From Marinobacterium sedimentorum (GTDB lineage: Bacteria; Pseudomonadota; Gammaproteobacteria; Pseudomonadales; Balneatricaceae), in contig NZ_JALDYX010000027.1 in assembly GCF_024267675.1 (NCBI RefSeq), positions 1 through 64,000 of the forward strand: a stretch of DNA of 64,000 nucleotides, in the 5' to 3' direction. The notes below the pieces were generated by a model. That model was not told the origin of the DNA, searched no databases, and saw only the letters and a program-made list of their open reading frames with translations. The translations under genes and the position numbers were made by a program. Below are positions 53,106-62,016 of this stretch, one piece after another (position 1 is the first letter of the stretch; every line of letters starts with the position of its first letter).

Positions 53106-54167
53106 ATGGATTTCACTTTTACTGATGACGAGCTCAGCTTCCGGGAAGCGATCAGCCGCTTCCTCATGACCGAGGCCGCGCCCGAAACGCTGCGCGAAAT
53201 CTGGGAAACCGACTCCGGCCGCTCGCCGGACCTGCGCCACAAGATCGCCGAGCAGGGGCTCACGGCGCTGTCGATCCCCGAAGAGGCCGGTGGCCTGGGG
53301 ATGGGGGATGTGGCCTGGTCGCTGATGACCCAGGAGCTGGGCTACTACGGCATTCCCGATTCCCTGGCCGATACCGCCTATGTCAGCGCCGGCCTGATCA
53401 GTGCGCTGCCAGACAGCGTGAGCGACCGCCAGGGCTGGCTGGAGCAGATCGCCGAGGGCAGTCTGCGCATCGCCATCGGTCATCCGGTCAATCCGCTGGT
53501 GGCCGATGCTCACCTGGCGGATTTCACGCTGCTCAATCACGCCGGCGAGATTCACGCCGTGCCGCGCTCGCTGATCGATGTCGAGCACAACCCCAGCATC
53601 GACTCGTCACGCCGCCTGTGCCGCGTGATGTGGGAACCGGGCAGCGCGACCCGTATTGCCGATGCCGCTACCGGTCAGCCGATCTGGGATCAGGCACTGA
53701 ACCGCGGTGCGCTGTCGGTGGCGGGGCAGCTGCTGGGGCTGGCGCAGCGGATGCTGGATCTGTCGGTCGATTATGCCGCCCAGCGCAAGCAGTTCGGCAA
53801 ACCGATTGGCAGCTTCCAGGCCGTGAAACATCATCTGGCCGATGTGGCCGGAAAAATCGAATTCGCCAAGCCCGTGCTCTACCGCGCGGCCTACTCGCTG
53901 CAGCACGGCGATGTCGATGCTCCGCTGCATGTGTCGCTGGCGCACCAGGCCTGCGCTGAGGCCGCGCATCTGGCGGCCCGCCATGGCATCCAGGTACACG
54001 GCGCCATGGGGTACACCTGGGAGGTGGACCTGCAGATGTTCATGAAGCGCAGCTGGGCACTGGAATCCGCCTGGGGTGGTCGTATTTTCCACAAGGCCCG
54101 CATCAGTGCGGCGGTATTGAGCGATGGTGCCGCCCTGGGCCCCGGTCATGTATTCGGGAGGTCGTGA
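53106..54167 (+). CDS. Short acyl-CoA dehydrogenase subunit (FadE, alpha2beta2 type)
   Basis: Acyl-CoA dehydrogenase-fold protein of 353 residues. It keeps RKQFGKPIGSFQAVKHHLAD and HGAMGYTWEVDLQMF, but the substrate-binding/FAD motif of the middle domain (S-x-P-x-AGSD) is absent and the mid region is reduced (IAIGHPVNP). Such shortened subunits pair with a full-length partner in the alpha2beta2 dehydrogenases of steroid degradation. The partner is probably the gene just before. Its stop overlaps the next start (TGATG). Confidence 0.82.
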   Translation: MDFTFTDDELSFREAISRFLMTEAAPETLREIWETDSGRSPDLRHKIAEQGLTALSIPEEAGGLGMGDVAWSLMTQELGYYGIPDSLADTAYVSAGLISALPDSVSDRQGWLEQIAEGSLRIAIGHPVNPLVADAHLADFTLLNHAGEIHAVPRSLIDVEHNPSIDSSRRLCRVMWEPGSATRIADAATGQPIWDQALNRGALSVAGQLLGLAQRMLDLSVDYAAQRKQFGKPIGSFQAVKHHLADVAGKIEFAKPVLYRAAYSLQHGDVDAPLHVSLAHQACAEAAHLAARHGIQVHGAMGYTWEVDLQMFMKRSWALESAWGGRIFHKARISAAVLSDGAALGPGHVFGRS

Positions 54168-55321
54168 TGGCTGAAGCTTATATAGTCGATGCCCTGCGCA
54201 CGCCCACCGGGCGGCGCAAGGGCGGTTTGTCCCATGTGCATGCCATCGACCTGGGAGCGCACGCGCTCAGGGCGCTGGTGGAACGTAACGTCATACCGGC
54301 CGACGAGTACGACGATGTGATTTTCGGCTGTGTCGATACCATCGGCTCCCAGGCCGGCGATATCGCCCGCACCAGCTGGCTGGCGGCCGGTTTGCCGCTG
54401 AATGTGGCCGGCACTACGGTGGACCGCCAGTGCGGTTCCTCGCAGCAGGCGCTGCACTTCGCGGCCCAGGCGGTGATGAGCGGTACCCAGGATGTGATCG
54501 CCGTCGGCGGCGTGCAGACCATGACCCAGATCCCCATTGCCTCGGCGATGCTGGCTGGTCAGCCGCTGGGCTTCAGCGATCCCTTCTCCGGCAGCAAGGG
54601 CTGGCAGGCGCGCTTTGGCGATGCGCCGGTGAACCAGTTCTATGCCGCCCAGCGCATTGCCGATCACTGGGGTATCAGCCGCGCCGATATGGAGGTCTTC
54701 GCGCTGGAAAGTCACCGCCGTGCACTGGCGGCGATCGAGGCCGGCTACTTCGAGCGCGAGATCGTGTCGCTGGAAGGCGTCAGCCGCGATGAAACCCCGC
54801 GTCAGACCACGCTGGCAAAGATGGCGGAGCTGGAGCCGGTGGCACCGGAGTACCCGTCCATCACGGCCGCCGTGTCGAGCCAGACCTGCGATGCCTCGGC
54901 CGCCATGCTGGTGGTGTCCGAAGCCGCGCTCAAACGTTACAAGCTGAGGCCGCGCGCGCGTATTCACCATATCAGCGTCTGCGGCGACGACCCCATCTGG
55001 CACCTGCGGGCGCCGATTCCGGCCACCGCTGCGGCGCTGAAAAAGGCCGGCATGCACCTCGATGAGATCGACCTGGTCGAGATCAACGAGGCCTTCGCCT
55101 CGGTGGTCATGGCCTGGCAGCGGGAAACCGGCTACAGCCCTGATCGCATTAACGTCAATGGCGGCGCCATCGCCCTGGGGCATCCGCTGGGTGCGACCGG
55201 CGTGCGCCTGATGACCGGGCTGCTGCATGAACTGGAGCGCCGTCAGGGCCGCTTCGGCCTGCAGACCATGTGCGAAGGTGGCGGCCAGGCCAACGTGACG
55301 ATTATCGAGCGGCTGGGCTAA
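54167..55321 (+). CDS. fadA6: FadA6-like thiolase
   Basis: Thiolase of 384 residues with the complete triad C89 (DRQCGSSQQA), H339 (GHPLGATG) and C369 (MCEGGGQAN). The string IARTSWLAAGLPLNVAG and RARIHHISV recall FadA6, the thiolase of HIP catabolism. ATG at 54167 shares one base with the preceding stop. Degradative, cytoplasmic, releases acetyl-CoA or a larger acyl unit. Confidence 0.9.
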   Translation: MAEAYIVDALRTPTGRRKGGLSHVHAIDLGAHALRALVERNVIPADEYDDVIFGCVDTIGSQAGDIARTSWLAAGLPLNVAGTTVDRQCGSSQQALHFAAQAVMSGTQDVIAVGGVQTMTQIPIASAMLAGQPLGFSDPFSGSKGWQARFGDAPVNQFYAAQRIADHWGISRADMEVFALESHRRALAAIEAGYFEREIVSLEGVSRDETPRQTTLAKMAELEPVAPEYPSITAAVSSQTCDASAAMLVVSEAALKRYKLRPRARIHHISVCGDDPIWHLRAPIPATAAALKKAGMHLDEIDLVEINEAFASVVMAWQRETGYSPDRINVNGGAIALGHPLGATGVRLMTGLLHELERRQGRFGLQTMCEGGGQANVTIIERLG

Positions 55322-55422
55322 AGCCGAATCGTACCGGTGTGAGTTCTGTGCAACGGGCACATTCGAGCCGAATTCATGGCCTGCGCCGCCGGTGCGGGTC
55401 ATTGCAAGTTTAGGGGGAAACT

Positions 55423-56307
55423 ATGTCTATTTTACAAGGTCGAGTGGCCATTATTACCGGTGCTGGCGGCGGTCTGGGCGCGGCCCACGCAAAAGTGTTT
55501 GCGGCACAAGGCTGTGCCGTGGTCGTCAACGATATCAATGCAGCTGCGGCGCAAGCCGTCGTGGATGACATCACTGCGGCAGGCGGCCAGGCGGTGGTCA
55601 ACACCTCCGATATCACACACTACCAAGACAGCGCCCGGGCGGTGCAACAGGCCATCGATACCTTTGGTGACCTGCATGTGGTGCTGAACAATGCCGGCGT
55701 CAATCGCGACCGCATGTTTGCCTCCATGACCGAAGCGGACTGGGACAGCATCATGGCGGTCCATCTGAAAGGCCACTTCTGCATCAGCTCCCACGCCGTG
55801 CAGTACTGGCGTGACCAGTCCAAAGCCGGCAAGGCGGTCAATGCCCGCATTATCAACACTACTTCCGGTGCCGGTTTGCAGGGCTCCATCGGCCAGTCCA
55901 ACTATGCCGCCGCCAAGGCCGGTATTGCTGCGCTGACCCTGAACCAGGCGGCAGAACTGGGCCGTTACGGCATTACCGCCAACGCGGTGGCGCCAGCAGC
56001 GCGCACCGGCATGACTACGGCGGTGGAATCGATGGCGACCCGCATGGCCAAACCCAACGATGGCAGCTTTGATTACTGGGCGCCGGAAAATGTCTCCGCT
56101 GTGCTGGCCTGGCTGGCGACGGAGGAGGCCGGGGACGTGACCGGCAAGGTGTTTGAATCGGAAGGCGGAAAAATCTCCATCTGTGACGGTTGGCGCTCGA
56201 CTCAGGGCGTCGACAAGGGCGCAGCCTGGAAGCCCGAAGACGTCGGGGATGCGGTATACAAATTGATTGCACAAGCCGTACCGGCACAGAAAGTCTGGGG
56301 CAGCTGA
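55423..56307 (+). CDS. SDR, multifunctional-enzyme hydroxyacyl-CoA dehydrogenase type
   Basis: Short-chain dehydrogenase of 294 residues: TGAGGGLGAAHAKVFAAQG, NNAGVNRDRMFASMTEADWD and YAAAKAGIAALT, then a longer C-terminus (about 230-294) as in (3R)-hydroxyacyl-CoA dehydrogenases of MFE-2/HSD17B4 and Rv3548c. Probably oxidises a beta-hydroxyacyl-CoA from EchA or MaoC. A 101-base gap precedes it, the largest in this operon, so an internal promoter is possible. Confidence 0.86.
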   Translation: MSILQGRVAIITGAGGGLGAAHAKVFAAQGCAVVVNDINAAAAQAVVDDITAAGGQAVVNTSDITHYQDSARAVQQAIDTFGDLHVVLNNAGVNRDRMFASMTEADWDSIMAVHLKGHFCISSHAVQYWRDQSKAGKAVNARIINTTSGAGLQGSIGQSNYAAAKAGIAALTLNQAAELGRYGITANAVAPAARTGMTTAVESMATRMAKPNDGSFDYWAPENVSAVLAWLATEEAGDVTGKVFESEGGKISICDGWRSTQGVDKGAAWKPEDVGDAVYKLIAQAVPAQKVWGS

Positions 56308-56318
56308 GGAGCACGATT

Positions 56319-57116
56319 GTGAGTAATAGCATGAGCAAGATTCCCGCATACGTTGAAGGTCATGGCCTGCTCAAGGGCAAGTCGGTTCTTATTACCGCTG
56401 CCGCCGGTGCCGGTATCGGCTTTTCCGCCGCCCGCCGTGCCGCCGAAGAGGGCTGTCGGGCGCTGATGATTTCCGATATCCATCCGCGCCGACTGGAAGA
56501 GGCGGTGGCGGCGCTGAAACAGCAAACCGGGCTGGATGAGATCTACGGTCAGCTGTGCAACGTCACCAAAGAAGAGGAGGTGCAGGCACTGGTTGCTGCG
56601 GCCGAAGCGCAGCTGGGCGGAGTCGATGTGCTGATCAACAACGCAGGCCTTGGCGGCCAGAAAAAGATCGTCGACATGAGCGACGACGAATGGCACCGGG
56701 TACTGGACATCACCCTGACCGGCACCTTTCGCATGACCCGCGCCATGCTGGTGCACATGCAGGCCCGCGGTCGCGGCACCATCGTCAACAACGCCTCGGT
56801 GCTGGGCTGGCGCGCGCAGAAGGAACAGGCGCACTACGCCGCGGCCAAGGCCGGTGTGATGGCGCTGACCCGCTGCAGTGCGCTGGAAGCGGCCGAGCAT
56901 GGCGTGCGCATCAATGCGGTATCGCCGTCGATCGCCCTGCACGACTTCCTGAAAAAGGCCTCCAGTGAAGAGCTGCTGGCGCAGTTGTCCAGCCGTGAAG
57001 CCTTTGGCCGTGCCGCCGAGGTCTGGGAAGTGGCCAACGTAATGATGTTCCTGGCCAGTGATTACGCCTCCTACATGACCGGCGAAGTCGTCTCGGTCTC
57101 ATCGCAGCAAGCCTGA
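56319..57116 (+). CDS. ipdF: IpdF-like SDR
   Basis: Short-chain dehydrogenase that strongly recalls IpdF (reduces 5-oxo of HIP-CoA intermediates): LITAAAGAGIGFSAARRAAE, NNAGLGG, VNNASVLGWRAQ, HYAAAKAGVMALTRC and the C-terminal SDYASYMTGEVVSVSSQQA. GTG at 56319 is chosen because GAGGA lies 8 bases before; the ATG at 56331 would be 20 bases away. That gives 265 residues. The last 13 residues are repeated at the end of the next small frame. Confidence 0.88.
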   Translation: MSNSMSKIPAYVEGHGLLKGKSVLITAAAGAGIGFSAARRAAEEGCRALMISDIHPRRLEEAVAALKQQTGLDEIYGQLCNVTKEEEVQALVAAAEAQLGGVDVLINNAGLGGQKKIVDMSDDEWHRVLDITLTGTFRMTRAMLVHMQARGRGTIVNNASVLGWRAQKEQAHYAAAKAGVMALTRCSALEAAEHGVRINAVSPSIALHDFLKKASSEELLAQLSSREAFGRAAEVWEVANVMMFLASDYASYMTGEVVSVSSQQA

Positions 57117-57126
57117 GGACACTGTT

Positions 57127-57243
57127 ATGGCTAATGACATCACTGTGACCGGGGTCAGTAGCGCTGGCCGTGACGCCAGCAACTATGTTCCTCCCTTTAG
57201 CATGACCGGCGAAGTCGTCTCGGTCAGTTCCCAGCAGGCTTAA
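57127..57243 (+). CDS. 38-aa reading frame repeating the IpdF C-terminus
   Basis: ATG frame of 38 codons: MANDITVTGVSSAGRD, then ASNYVPPF, then SMTGEVVSVSSQQA and TAA. The last 13 residues are identical to the end of the IpdF-like protein just upstream, but codons differ (AGT TCC for TCA TCG; TAA for TGA). It is either the remnant of a second ipdF copy fused to foreign DNA or a real small protein of the operon. AGGACACTGTT is a poor ribosome site. AAGGAG after its stop serves the next gene. Confidence 0.45.
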   Translation: MANDITVTGVSSAGRDASNYVPPFSMTGEVVSVSSQQA

Positions 57244-57253
57244 GGAGATCGAG

Positions 57254-57724
57254 ATGGCGAACCAAACCTTTGCCAGTGCCCAGGCACTGCTGGCGGCGCA
57301 GGGCATGGACCTGGGCTTTACCGACTGGCTGGAGATCACCCAGCAGCGGATCGATCTTTTTGCCGAGGCCACCGGTGATCACCAGTGGATTCACGTTGAT
57401 CCGGTACGCGCAGCCGAGGGCCCCTTCGGTCGCTGCATTGCGCACGGTTTTCTGACCTTGTCGCTGGCCAACTTGTTCCTGCCCCAGCTCATGGAGGTTC
57501 AGAACCTGGAGATGGCCGTCAACTACGGTTGCGACAAGGTGCGCTTCCCGGCGGCGGTGCCGGTGGGTTGCCGCATCCGCGGTCGTGGCGAAGTGCTTTA
57601 TGTTGAAACGATCAAGCAGGCGGTGCAGGCCACCGTGCGCGTCACCGTCGAGATTGAGGGTAGCGAGCGCCCTGGCTGCGTGATCGATACCATCAGCCGT
57701 TACATCTTCAGTCCGGCACAGTGA
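57254..57724 (+). CDS. MaoC-like (R)-enoyl-CoA hydratase
   Basis: Hot-dog fold hydratase of 156 residues with the hydratase-2 motif ATGDHQWIHVDPVRAAEG and IAHGFLTLSL. It is the single-domain counterpart of the C-terminal half of the DUF35-MaoC fusion. AAGGAG upstream at 57242-57247. It likely hydrates an enoyl-CoA for the SDR at 55423. Confidence 0.9.
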   Translation: MANQTFASAQALLAAQGMDLGFTDWLEITQQRIDLFAEATGDHQWIHVDPVRAAEGPFGRCIAHGFLTLSLANLFLPQLMEVQNLEMAVNYGCDKVRFPAAVPVGCRIRGRGEVLYVETIKQAVQATVRVTVEIEGSERPGCVIDTISRYIFSPAQ

Positions 57725-57734
57725 GGAGAACTAA

Positions 57735-58940
57735 ATGAGCGAAGCAGTCATAGTATCCACCGCGCGTACCGCGCTGACCAAGTCGTTCCGCGGCGCTTTC
57801 AATGATACTGAAGCGCCGGTACTGGGCGGTCATGTGGTCCGTGCCGTAGTCGAGCGTGCCGGTATCGAGCCGGAGGCCGTCGAAGACGTGATCATGGGCG
57901 CCGCAGTGCAGCAGGGCACCCAGGCCTACAACATCGGCCGCCTGTGCGCCTATACCGGCGGTCTGCCAGATTCGGTGCCGGGCATGGCGCTGGATCGCAT
58001 GTGCGCGTCCGGCCTGATGACTATAGGCGTGGCCGCCAAGAGCATTCTGGCCGGCGAGATGAAGATTGCCGTGGCCGGTGGCGTCGAGTCGCTGTCGCTG
58101 ACCCAGACCAGGCACAAGAACAGCTACCGGGCACAGTCGGATGCGGTCAAGGAAGTGGCTCCCAGTGCCTACATTCCGATGATCGAAACCGCCGAACTGG
58201 TGGCGGAGCGTTACGGCATCAGCCGCGAAGCGCAGGACCGCTATGCGTTGCAGAGTCAGCAGCGTACCGCCGCCGCGCAGGAAGCGGGTCTGTTCGACGA
58301 CGAGATCGTGCCGCTAACCGCGCAGCAGCTGCTGTTCGATGCCGACCGCAAGCCGGCCGGTCACAAAGAGGTCGTCGCCAACCGTGACGAGTGCAATCGT
58401 CCGCAGACGACCTATGAAAGCCTGGCGAGCCTTGCGCCGGTGTGGAAGGACGGTCAGTGGATTAGCGAAGGCAAGCACGTTACCGCCGGTAATGCGTCCC
58501 AGTTTTCCGACGGTGCGGCTGCCACCCTGCTGATGAGCCGTGAAGAGGCGGACCGTCGTGGTATAGCGCCACTGGGGATTTATAAAGGTATTGCCGTAGC
58601 GGGCTGCAAGCCCGAAGAAATGGGTATCGGACCCGTCTATGCCATTCCAAAACTGCTGGAACGTTTCAAGCTGCAGGTGAGTGATATCGGCCTGTGGGAA
58701 ATCAACGAAGCCTTTGCCAGTCAGGTGCTTTACTGCCGCGATCAGCTCGGCATTCCCAATGACCGCCTGAACGTGAACGGCGGTGCTATCTCGATCGGTC
58801 ATCCGTTCGGCATGTCCGGTGCGCGCATGGTCGGGCATGGGCTGATCGAAGGGCGTCGCCGCGGGGTGCAATATGTCGTGATCGCCATGTGTATTGGCGG
58901 TGGCATGGGCGCAGCCGGTTTGTTTGAAGTCTGCCCCTGA
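57735..58940 (+). CDS. Acetyl-CoA acyltransferase (thiolase)
   Basis: Thiolase of 401 residues with C90 (DRMCASGL), H356 (GHPFGMSG) and C386 ([11 protein letters not shown]). FadA/FadI-like degradative type; a second thiolase besides FadA6, so at least two rounds of cleavage are served. GAGGAGAAC precedes the ATG. Last enzyme gene before the regulator. Confidence 0.9.
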   Translation: MSEAVIVSTARTALTKSFRGAFNDTEAPVLGGHVVRAVVERAGIEPEAVEDVIMGAAVQQGTQAYNIGRLCAYTGGLPDSVPGMALDRMCASGLMTIGVAAKSILAGEMKIAVAGGVESLSLTQTRHKNSYRAQSDAVKEVAPSAYIPMIETAELVAERYGISREAQDRYALQSQQRTAAAQEAGLFDDEIVPLTAQQLLFDADRKPAGHKEVVANRDECNRPQTTYESLASLAPVWKDGQWISEGKHVTAGNASQFSDGAAATLLMSREEADRRGIAPLGIYKGIAVAGCKPEEMGIGPVYAIPKLLERFKLQVSDIGLWEINEAFASQVLYCRDQLGIPNDRLNVNGGAISIGHPFGMSGARMVGHGLIEGRRRGVQYVVIAMCIGGGMGAAGLFEVCP

Positions 58941-59034
58941 TTCAGCTGGCAAGTGTTACCACTGAATGGCGGTGCGGTAACGGCCTGATTTTGGGGCCGT
59001 CATCTGCTGTCCTGTTCCAGACAATGAGGGGCTT

Positions 59035-59688
59035 ATGCGTCGAACCCGGGAAGAGGCACAGCATACCCGTCTGCTGATTATGCAAAAGGGCCTGGAAGCC
59101 TTTGCCGAACAGGGTGTGTCCAGTTGCAGCCTGACGGAGATTGCGAGATCTGTTGGCTGCACGCGCGGTGCAATATATTGGCATTTTAAACACAAGTGGG
59201 ATCTTTTCGAGGCTATTTGTGAACATTACTCCAGGCCCCTCAAGAGCCTCAGTGAGGCATGCCTCTCCGACGACGAGCATGATCCACTTGGAAAGCTCAG
59301 GCTGTTGCTGGTGCAGATGCTGATCAGCATTGAACAGGATCAGGGCTTCTGTCTGGTGATGATCATGTTCATGCGCGAGAGCTCAGGCCTGGCGCTGGGT
59401 GGCGCGCCTGAGCCGGTCAGCAGCTTTATACGCGAGCAGCATGACCGGCGTTTGGTGATGCTAAAAAATGCGATTCAACGGGGCCAGCTTCCTGCAAGTT
59501 TGGACCTGGAGTTCGCATCTTCCTTTATCAAGGCGGTGATGGACGGCTTCATCACCAGCTGGCTGCAGCGCTCGGAGAGTTTCTCTTTGTCCGGCAATGC
59601 TGAAATTCTTGTGGGCACATTAATTGCCAATCTTCAGTCGCTTAAGGGTTTTCCCAACAATACAGACCATGATGTGGAGTACCTATGA
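59035..59688 (+). CDS. TetR family regulator
   Basis: TetR/AcrR-type regulator of 217 residues: HTH at about 20-65 (TEIARSVGCTRGAIYWHFKH), ligand domain after that with the AcrR-like tail. TetR proteins (KstR, KstR2) rule steroid catabolism in actinobacteria, and this one sits at the end of the gene run, so it may be the pathway repressor; HTH similarity is closer to efflux regulators, so this is only positional. Overlaps the ETF-QO gene by 4 bases. Confidence 0.88.
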   Translation: MRRTREEAQHTRLLIMQKGLEAFAEQGVSSCSLTEIARSVGCTRGAIYWHFKHKWDLFEAICEHYSRPLKSLSEACLSDDEHDPLGKLRLLLVQMLISIEQDQGFCLVMIMFMRESSGLALGGAPEPVSSFIREQHDRRLVMLKNAIQRGQLPASLDLEFASSFIKAVMDGFITSWLQRSESFSLSGNAEILVGTLIANLQSLKGFPNNTDHDVEYL

Positions 59689-61358
59689 ATCGTGAGTCGA
59701 TGGAATTCGATGTGGTGATTGTAGGCGCGGGTCCTGCGGGTCTGTGCGCCGCCATTCGCCTGATGCAGCAGGCCCAGGACGCCGAACGCGAGCTGACGGT
59801 CTGTGTGGTGGAAAAAGGCTCAGAAGTCGGTGCCCATATACTGTCGGGCGCGGTGATCGAGCCCCGCGCCCTGGCTGAACTCTTTCCCGACTGGAAGGAG
59901 CGTGGGGCACCTCTGACCACCGCGGTCACCGAAGATCAGATCTACCTGCTGAAAGACGCCGAAAGCGCCCGCCGCATCCCCAATGCGCTGGCGCCCAGGA
60001 CGATGCACAACGACGGCAACTACATTGCGAGTCTTGGCAACCTGTGCCGCTGGCTGGGCGAGCGCGCCGAGGAACTGGGTGTCGAGATCTTCCCGGGCTT
60101 TGCCGCCGCCGAAGTGCTTTATCACGAAGACGGCCCGCTCAAGGGCAGCGTGAAAGGCATCGCCACCGGCGACATGGGCATCGGCCATGATGGCCAGCCC
60201 AAGGACAGCTACATGCCGGGCATGGAGCTGCACGCCAAGTACAGCCTGTTCACCGAAGGCTGCCGCGGACACCTGGGCAAGCAGTTGATTGAAAAATTCG
60301 CGCTGGACAAGAACGCCGATCCGCAGCATTACGGCATTGGTATCAAGGAGCTGTGGGACATCGACCCGGCCAGGCACCAGCCGGGCCTGGTGCTGCACGG
60401 CGCCGGCTGGCCGTTGACAGGCAAGGCCCACAAAGGCACCAACGGCGGCTTCTTCCTGTACCATGCCGAGAACAACCAGGTGGTGGTCGGGCTGATCATC
60501 GACCTGAATTACAGCAATCCCTGGCTGAGCCCGTTCGACGAGTTCCAGCGCATGAAGCATCATCCGCTGTTTGCCCAGACCCTGGCAGGCGGCAAGCGCG
60601 TTTCCTATGGCGCCCGCGCCATTGCCAAGGGCGGCTTCAACTCGCTGCCCAAAATGACCATGCCGGGCGCCATGCTGCTCGGCTGTGATGCTGGCACCCT
60701 GAATTTCTCCAAGATCAAGGGCACCCACACGGCGATGAAATCCGGCATGCTGGCAGCAGAATCCGTGTTCAAGGCGATCGCCAAGGGTGACGAGGGCGGC
60801 AAGGATCTCAGGGACTTTACCGATTCGTTCAAGGCCTCCTGGCTCTACGACGACCTGTTCCGCAGCCGCAACTTTGGCCCGGCGATGCACAGGTTCGGTA
60901 CCCTTTTAGGCGGAGCTTTCAACTACATCGACCAGAACCTGTGTGGCGGCAAACTGCCTGTTACGCTGCACGATACCCGCGCTGACTATGCCCAGCTGAC
61001 CCCGGCGGCGCAGAGCCAGAAAATCGACTATCCCAAGCCCGATGGCAAGCTGAGTTTTGACAAGCTGTCGTCGGTGTTCCTGTCCAACACCAACCACGAA
61101 GAAGACCAGCCCAGTCATCTGCAGCTGAAGGATGCCAGCATCCCCATTGGCACCAACCTGCCCACCTGGGCCGAGCCTGCGCAGCGCTTCTGCCCGGCGG
61201 GGGTCTATGAAGTGGTGGAAGAGGCGAGCGGCCCGCGTTTCCAGATCAACGCCCAGAACTGCGTCCATTGCAAAACCTGCGACATTAAGGATCCGTCCCA
61301 GAACATTACCTGGGTCACCCCCGAAGGCGGTGGCGGTCCGACTTACCCGAATATGTAA
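59685..61358 (+). CDS. etfQO: Electron transfer flavoprotein-ubiquinone oxidoreductase
   Basis: ETF-QO of 557 residues: FAD motif VVIVGAGPAGLCAA (10-23), membrane-associated ubiquinone region, and C-terminal 4Fe-4S ligands in FCPAGVYEV and NCVHCKTCDIKDP. It passes electrons from acyl-CoA dehydrogenases through ETF to the quinone pool. Its place next to three acyl-CoA dehydrogenase genes fits. ETF itself is not in the window. Translationally coupled to the TetR gene. Confidence 0.95.
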   Translation: MNRESMEFDVVIVGAGPAGLCAAIRLMQQAQDAERELTVCVVEKGSEVGAHILSGAVIEPRALAELFPDWKERGAPLTTAVTEDQIYLLKDAESARRIPNALAPRTMHNDGNYIASLGNLCRWLGERAEELGVEIFPGFAAAEVLYHEDGPLKGSVKGIATGDMGIGHDGQPKDSYMPGMELHAKYSLFTEGCRGHLGKQLIEKFALDKNADPQHYGIGIKELWDIDPARHQPGLVLHGAGWPLTGKAHKGTNGGFFLYHAENNQVVVGLIIDLNYSNPWLSPFDEFQRMKHHPLFAQTLAGGKRVSYGARAIAKGGFNSLPKMTMPGAMLLGCDAGTLNFSKIKGTHTAMKSGMLAAESVFKAIAKGDEGGKDLRDFTDSFKASWLYDDLFRSRNFGPAMHRFGTLLGGAFNYIDQNLCGGKLPVTLHDTRADYAQLTPAAQSQKIDYPKPDGKLSFDKLSSVFLSNTNHEEDQPSHLQLKDASIPIGTNLPTWAEPAQRFCPAGVYEVVEEASGPRFQINAQNCVHCKTCDIKDPSQNITWVTPEGGGGPTYPNM

Positions 61359-61422
61359 ATAAGGTGCGAGGTGCGAGGGTGAAAATGTGAGGCGGAACAG
61401 TTAACAGCATTACAGGAAGAAG

Positions 61423-61445
61423 CCCCGCCGTTGCGGGGTTTTTCT
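61423..61445 (+). terminator. Terminator of the ETF-QO transcript
   Basis: CCCCGC-CGTT-GCGGGG stem followed by TTTTTCTG, about 65 bases after the stop. Confidence 0.9.
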
Positions 61446-62016
61446 GTTTGAGCGATAGGAGGCAGGGCAGGCCCTGGCCCCGCATTTCGACGCCATGCCC
61501 GGAGACAGTGGATCGTTGGGCTATGCTCATAGAGGCTGGAATCTTCTCCGGCTTGATCGCAGTTACTTACTCCTTAGGGTATGTAACTGCAGGGCTTCCA
61601 AGGGTGTCCAGCGCTGTCCCGGTTACCCTCGTTTGCCCACATTGGTAGTCCATTCGAGTCTCGCCGCGCAGGCTTTCAGGGGCCGCAGTTGTTCGACATC
61701 GATCGCGAGGAGTGAATCCATAGTTGCAGCTCTTTCAAACGTTGAATGCAGACTCCATGATTAACAAGGTGTCCGGAATTTGTTGACCACTACAGATCCC
61801 CGCGATCAGGTGATGGCGATCAGTAATAAGGCCAGCTTTTTCATATTTCCTCCTGAGGCGCATGCATGACTCAACACCTGCCGCCTCACTAGAGGCTCCG
61901 GCATCGGGAAATGATGTTCATGCAGGCTATAGATTTCTTCCTGGATTGTGGATTCGAATGACGATTAGACAACTCCTGCTCTTACAGATAACCAATCATG
62001 CCATCTTCTTCAGCGC
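61446..62016. other. Intergenic stretch, possibly insertion remnants
   Basis: No supported gene in about 570 bases. Short frames here have no ribosome site or known motif. GTGTCCGGAATTTGTTGACC (61771-61790) looks like the end of an insertion sequence, but no partner end or transposase is seen. This region separates the catabolic run from the stress genes. Confidence 0.4.

Noticed and set aside
54146-55402. Open frame of 418 codons on the minus strand
   Set aside because: Antisense to the FadA6-like thiolase; His/Gln/Arg-rich composition typical of shadow frames.
59820-60890. Open frame of 356 codons on the minus strand
   Set aside because: Antisense to ETF-QO, which has all cofactor motifs.
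61771-61800. Insertion sequence end
   Set aside because: Looks like a terminal motif but without second end, target duplication or transposase; kept only as a remark.
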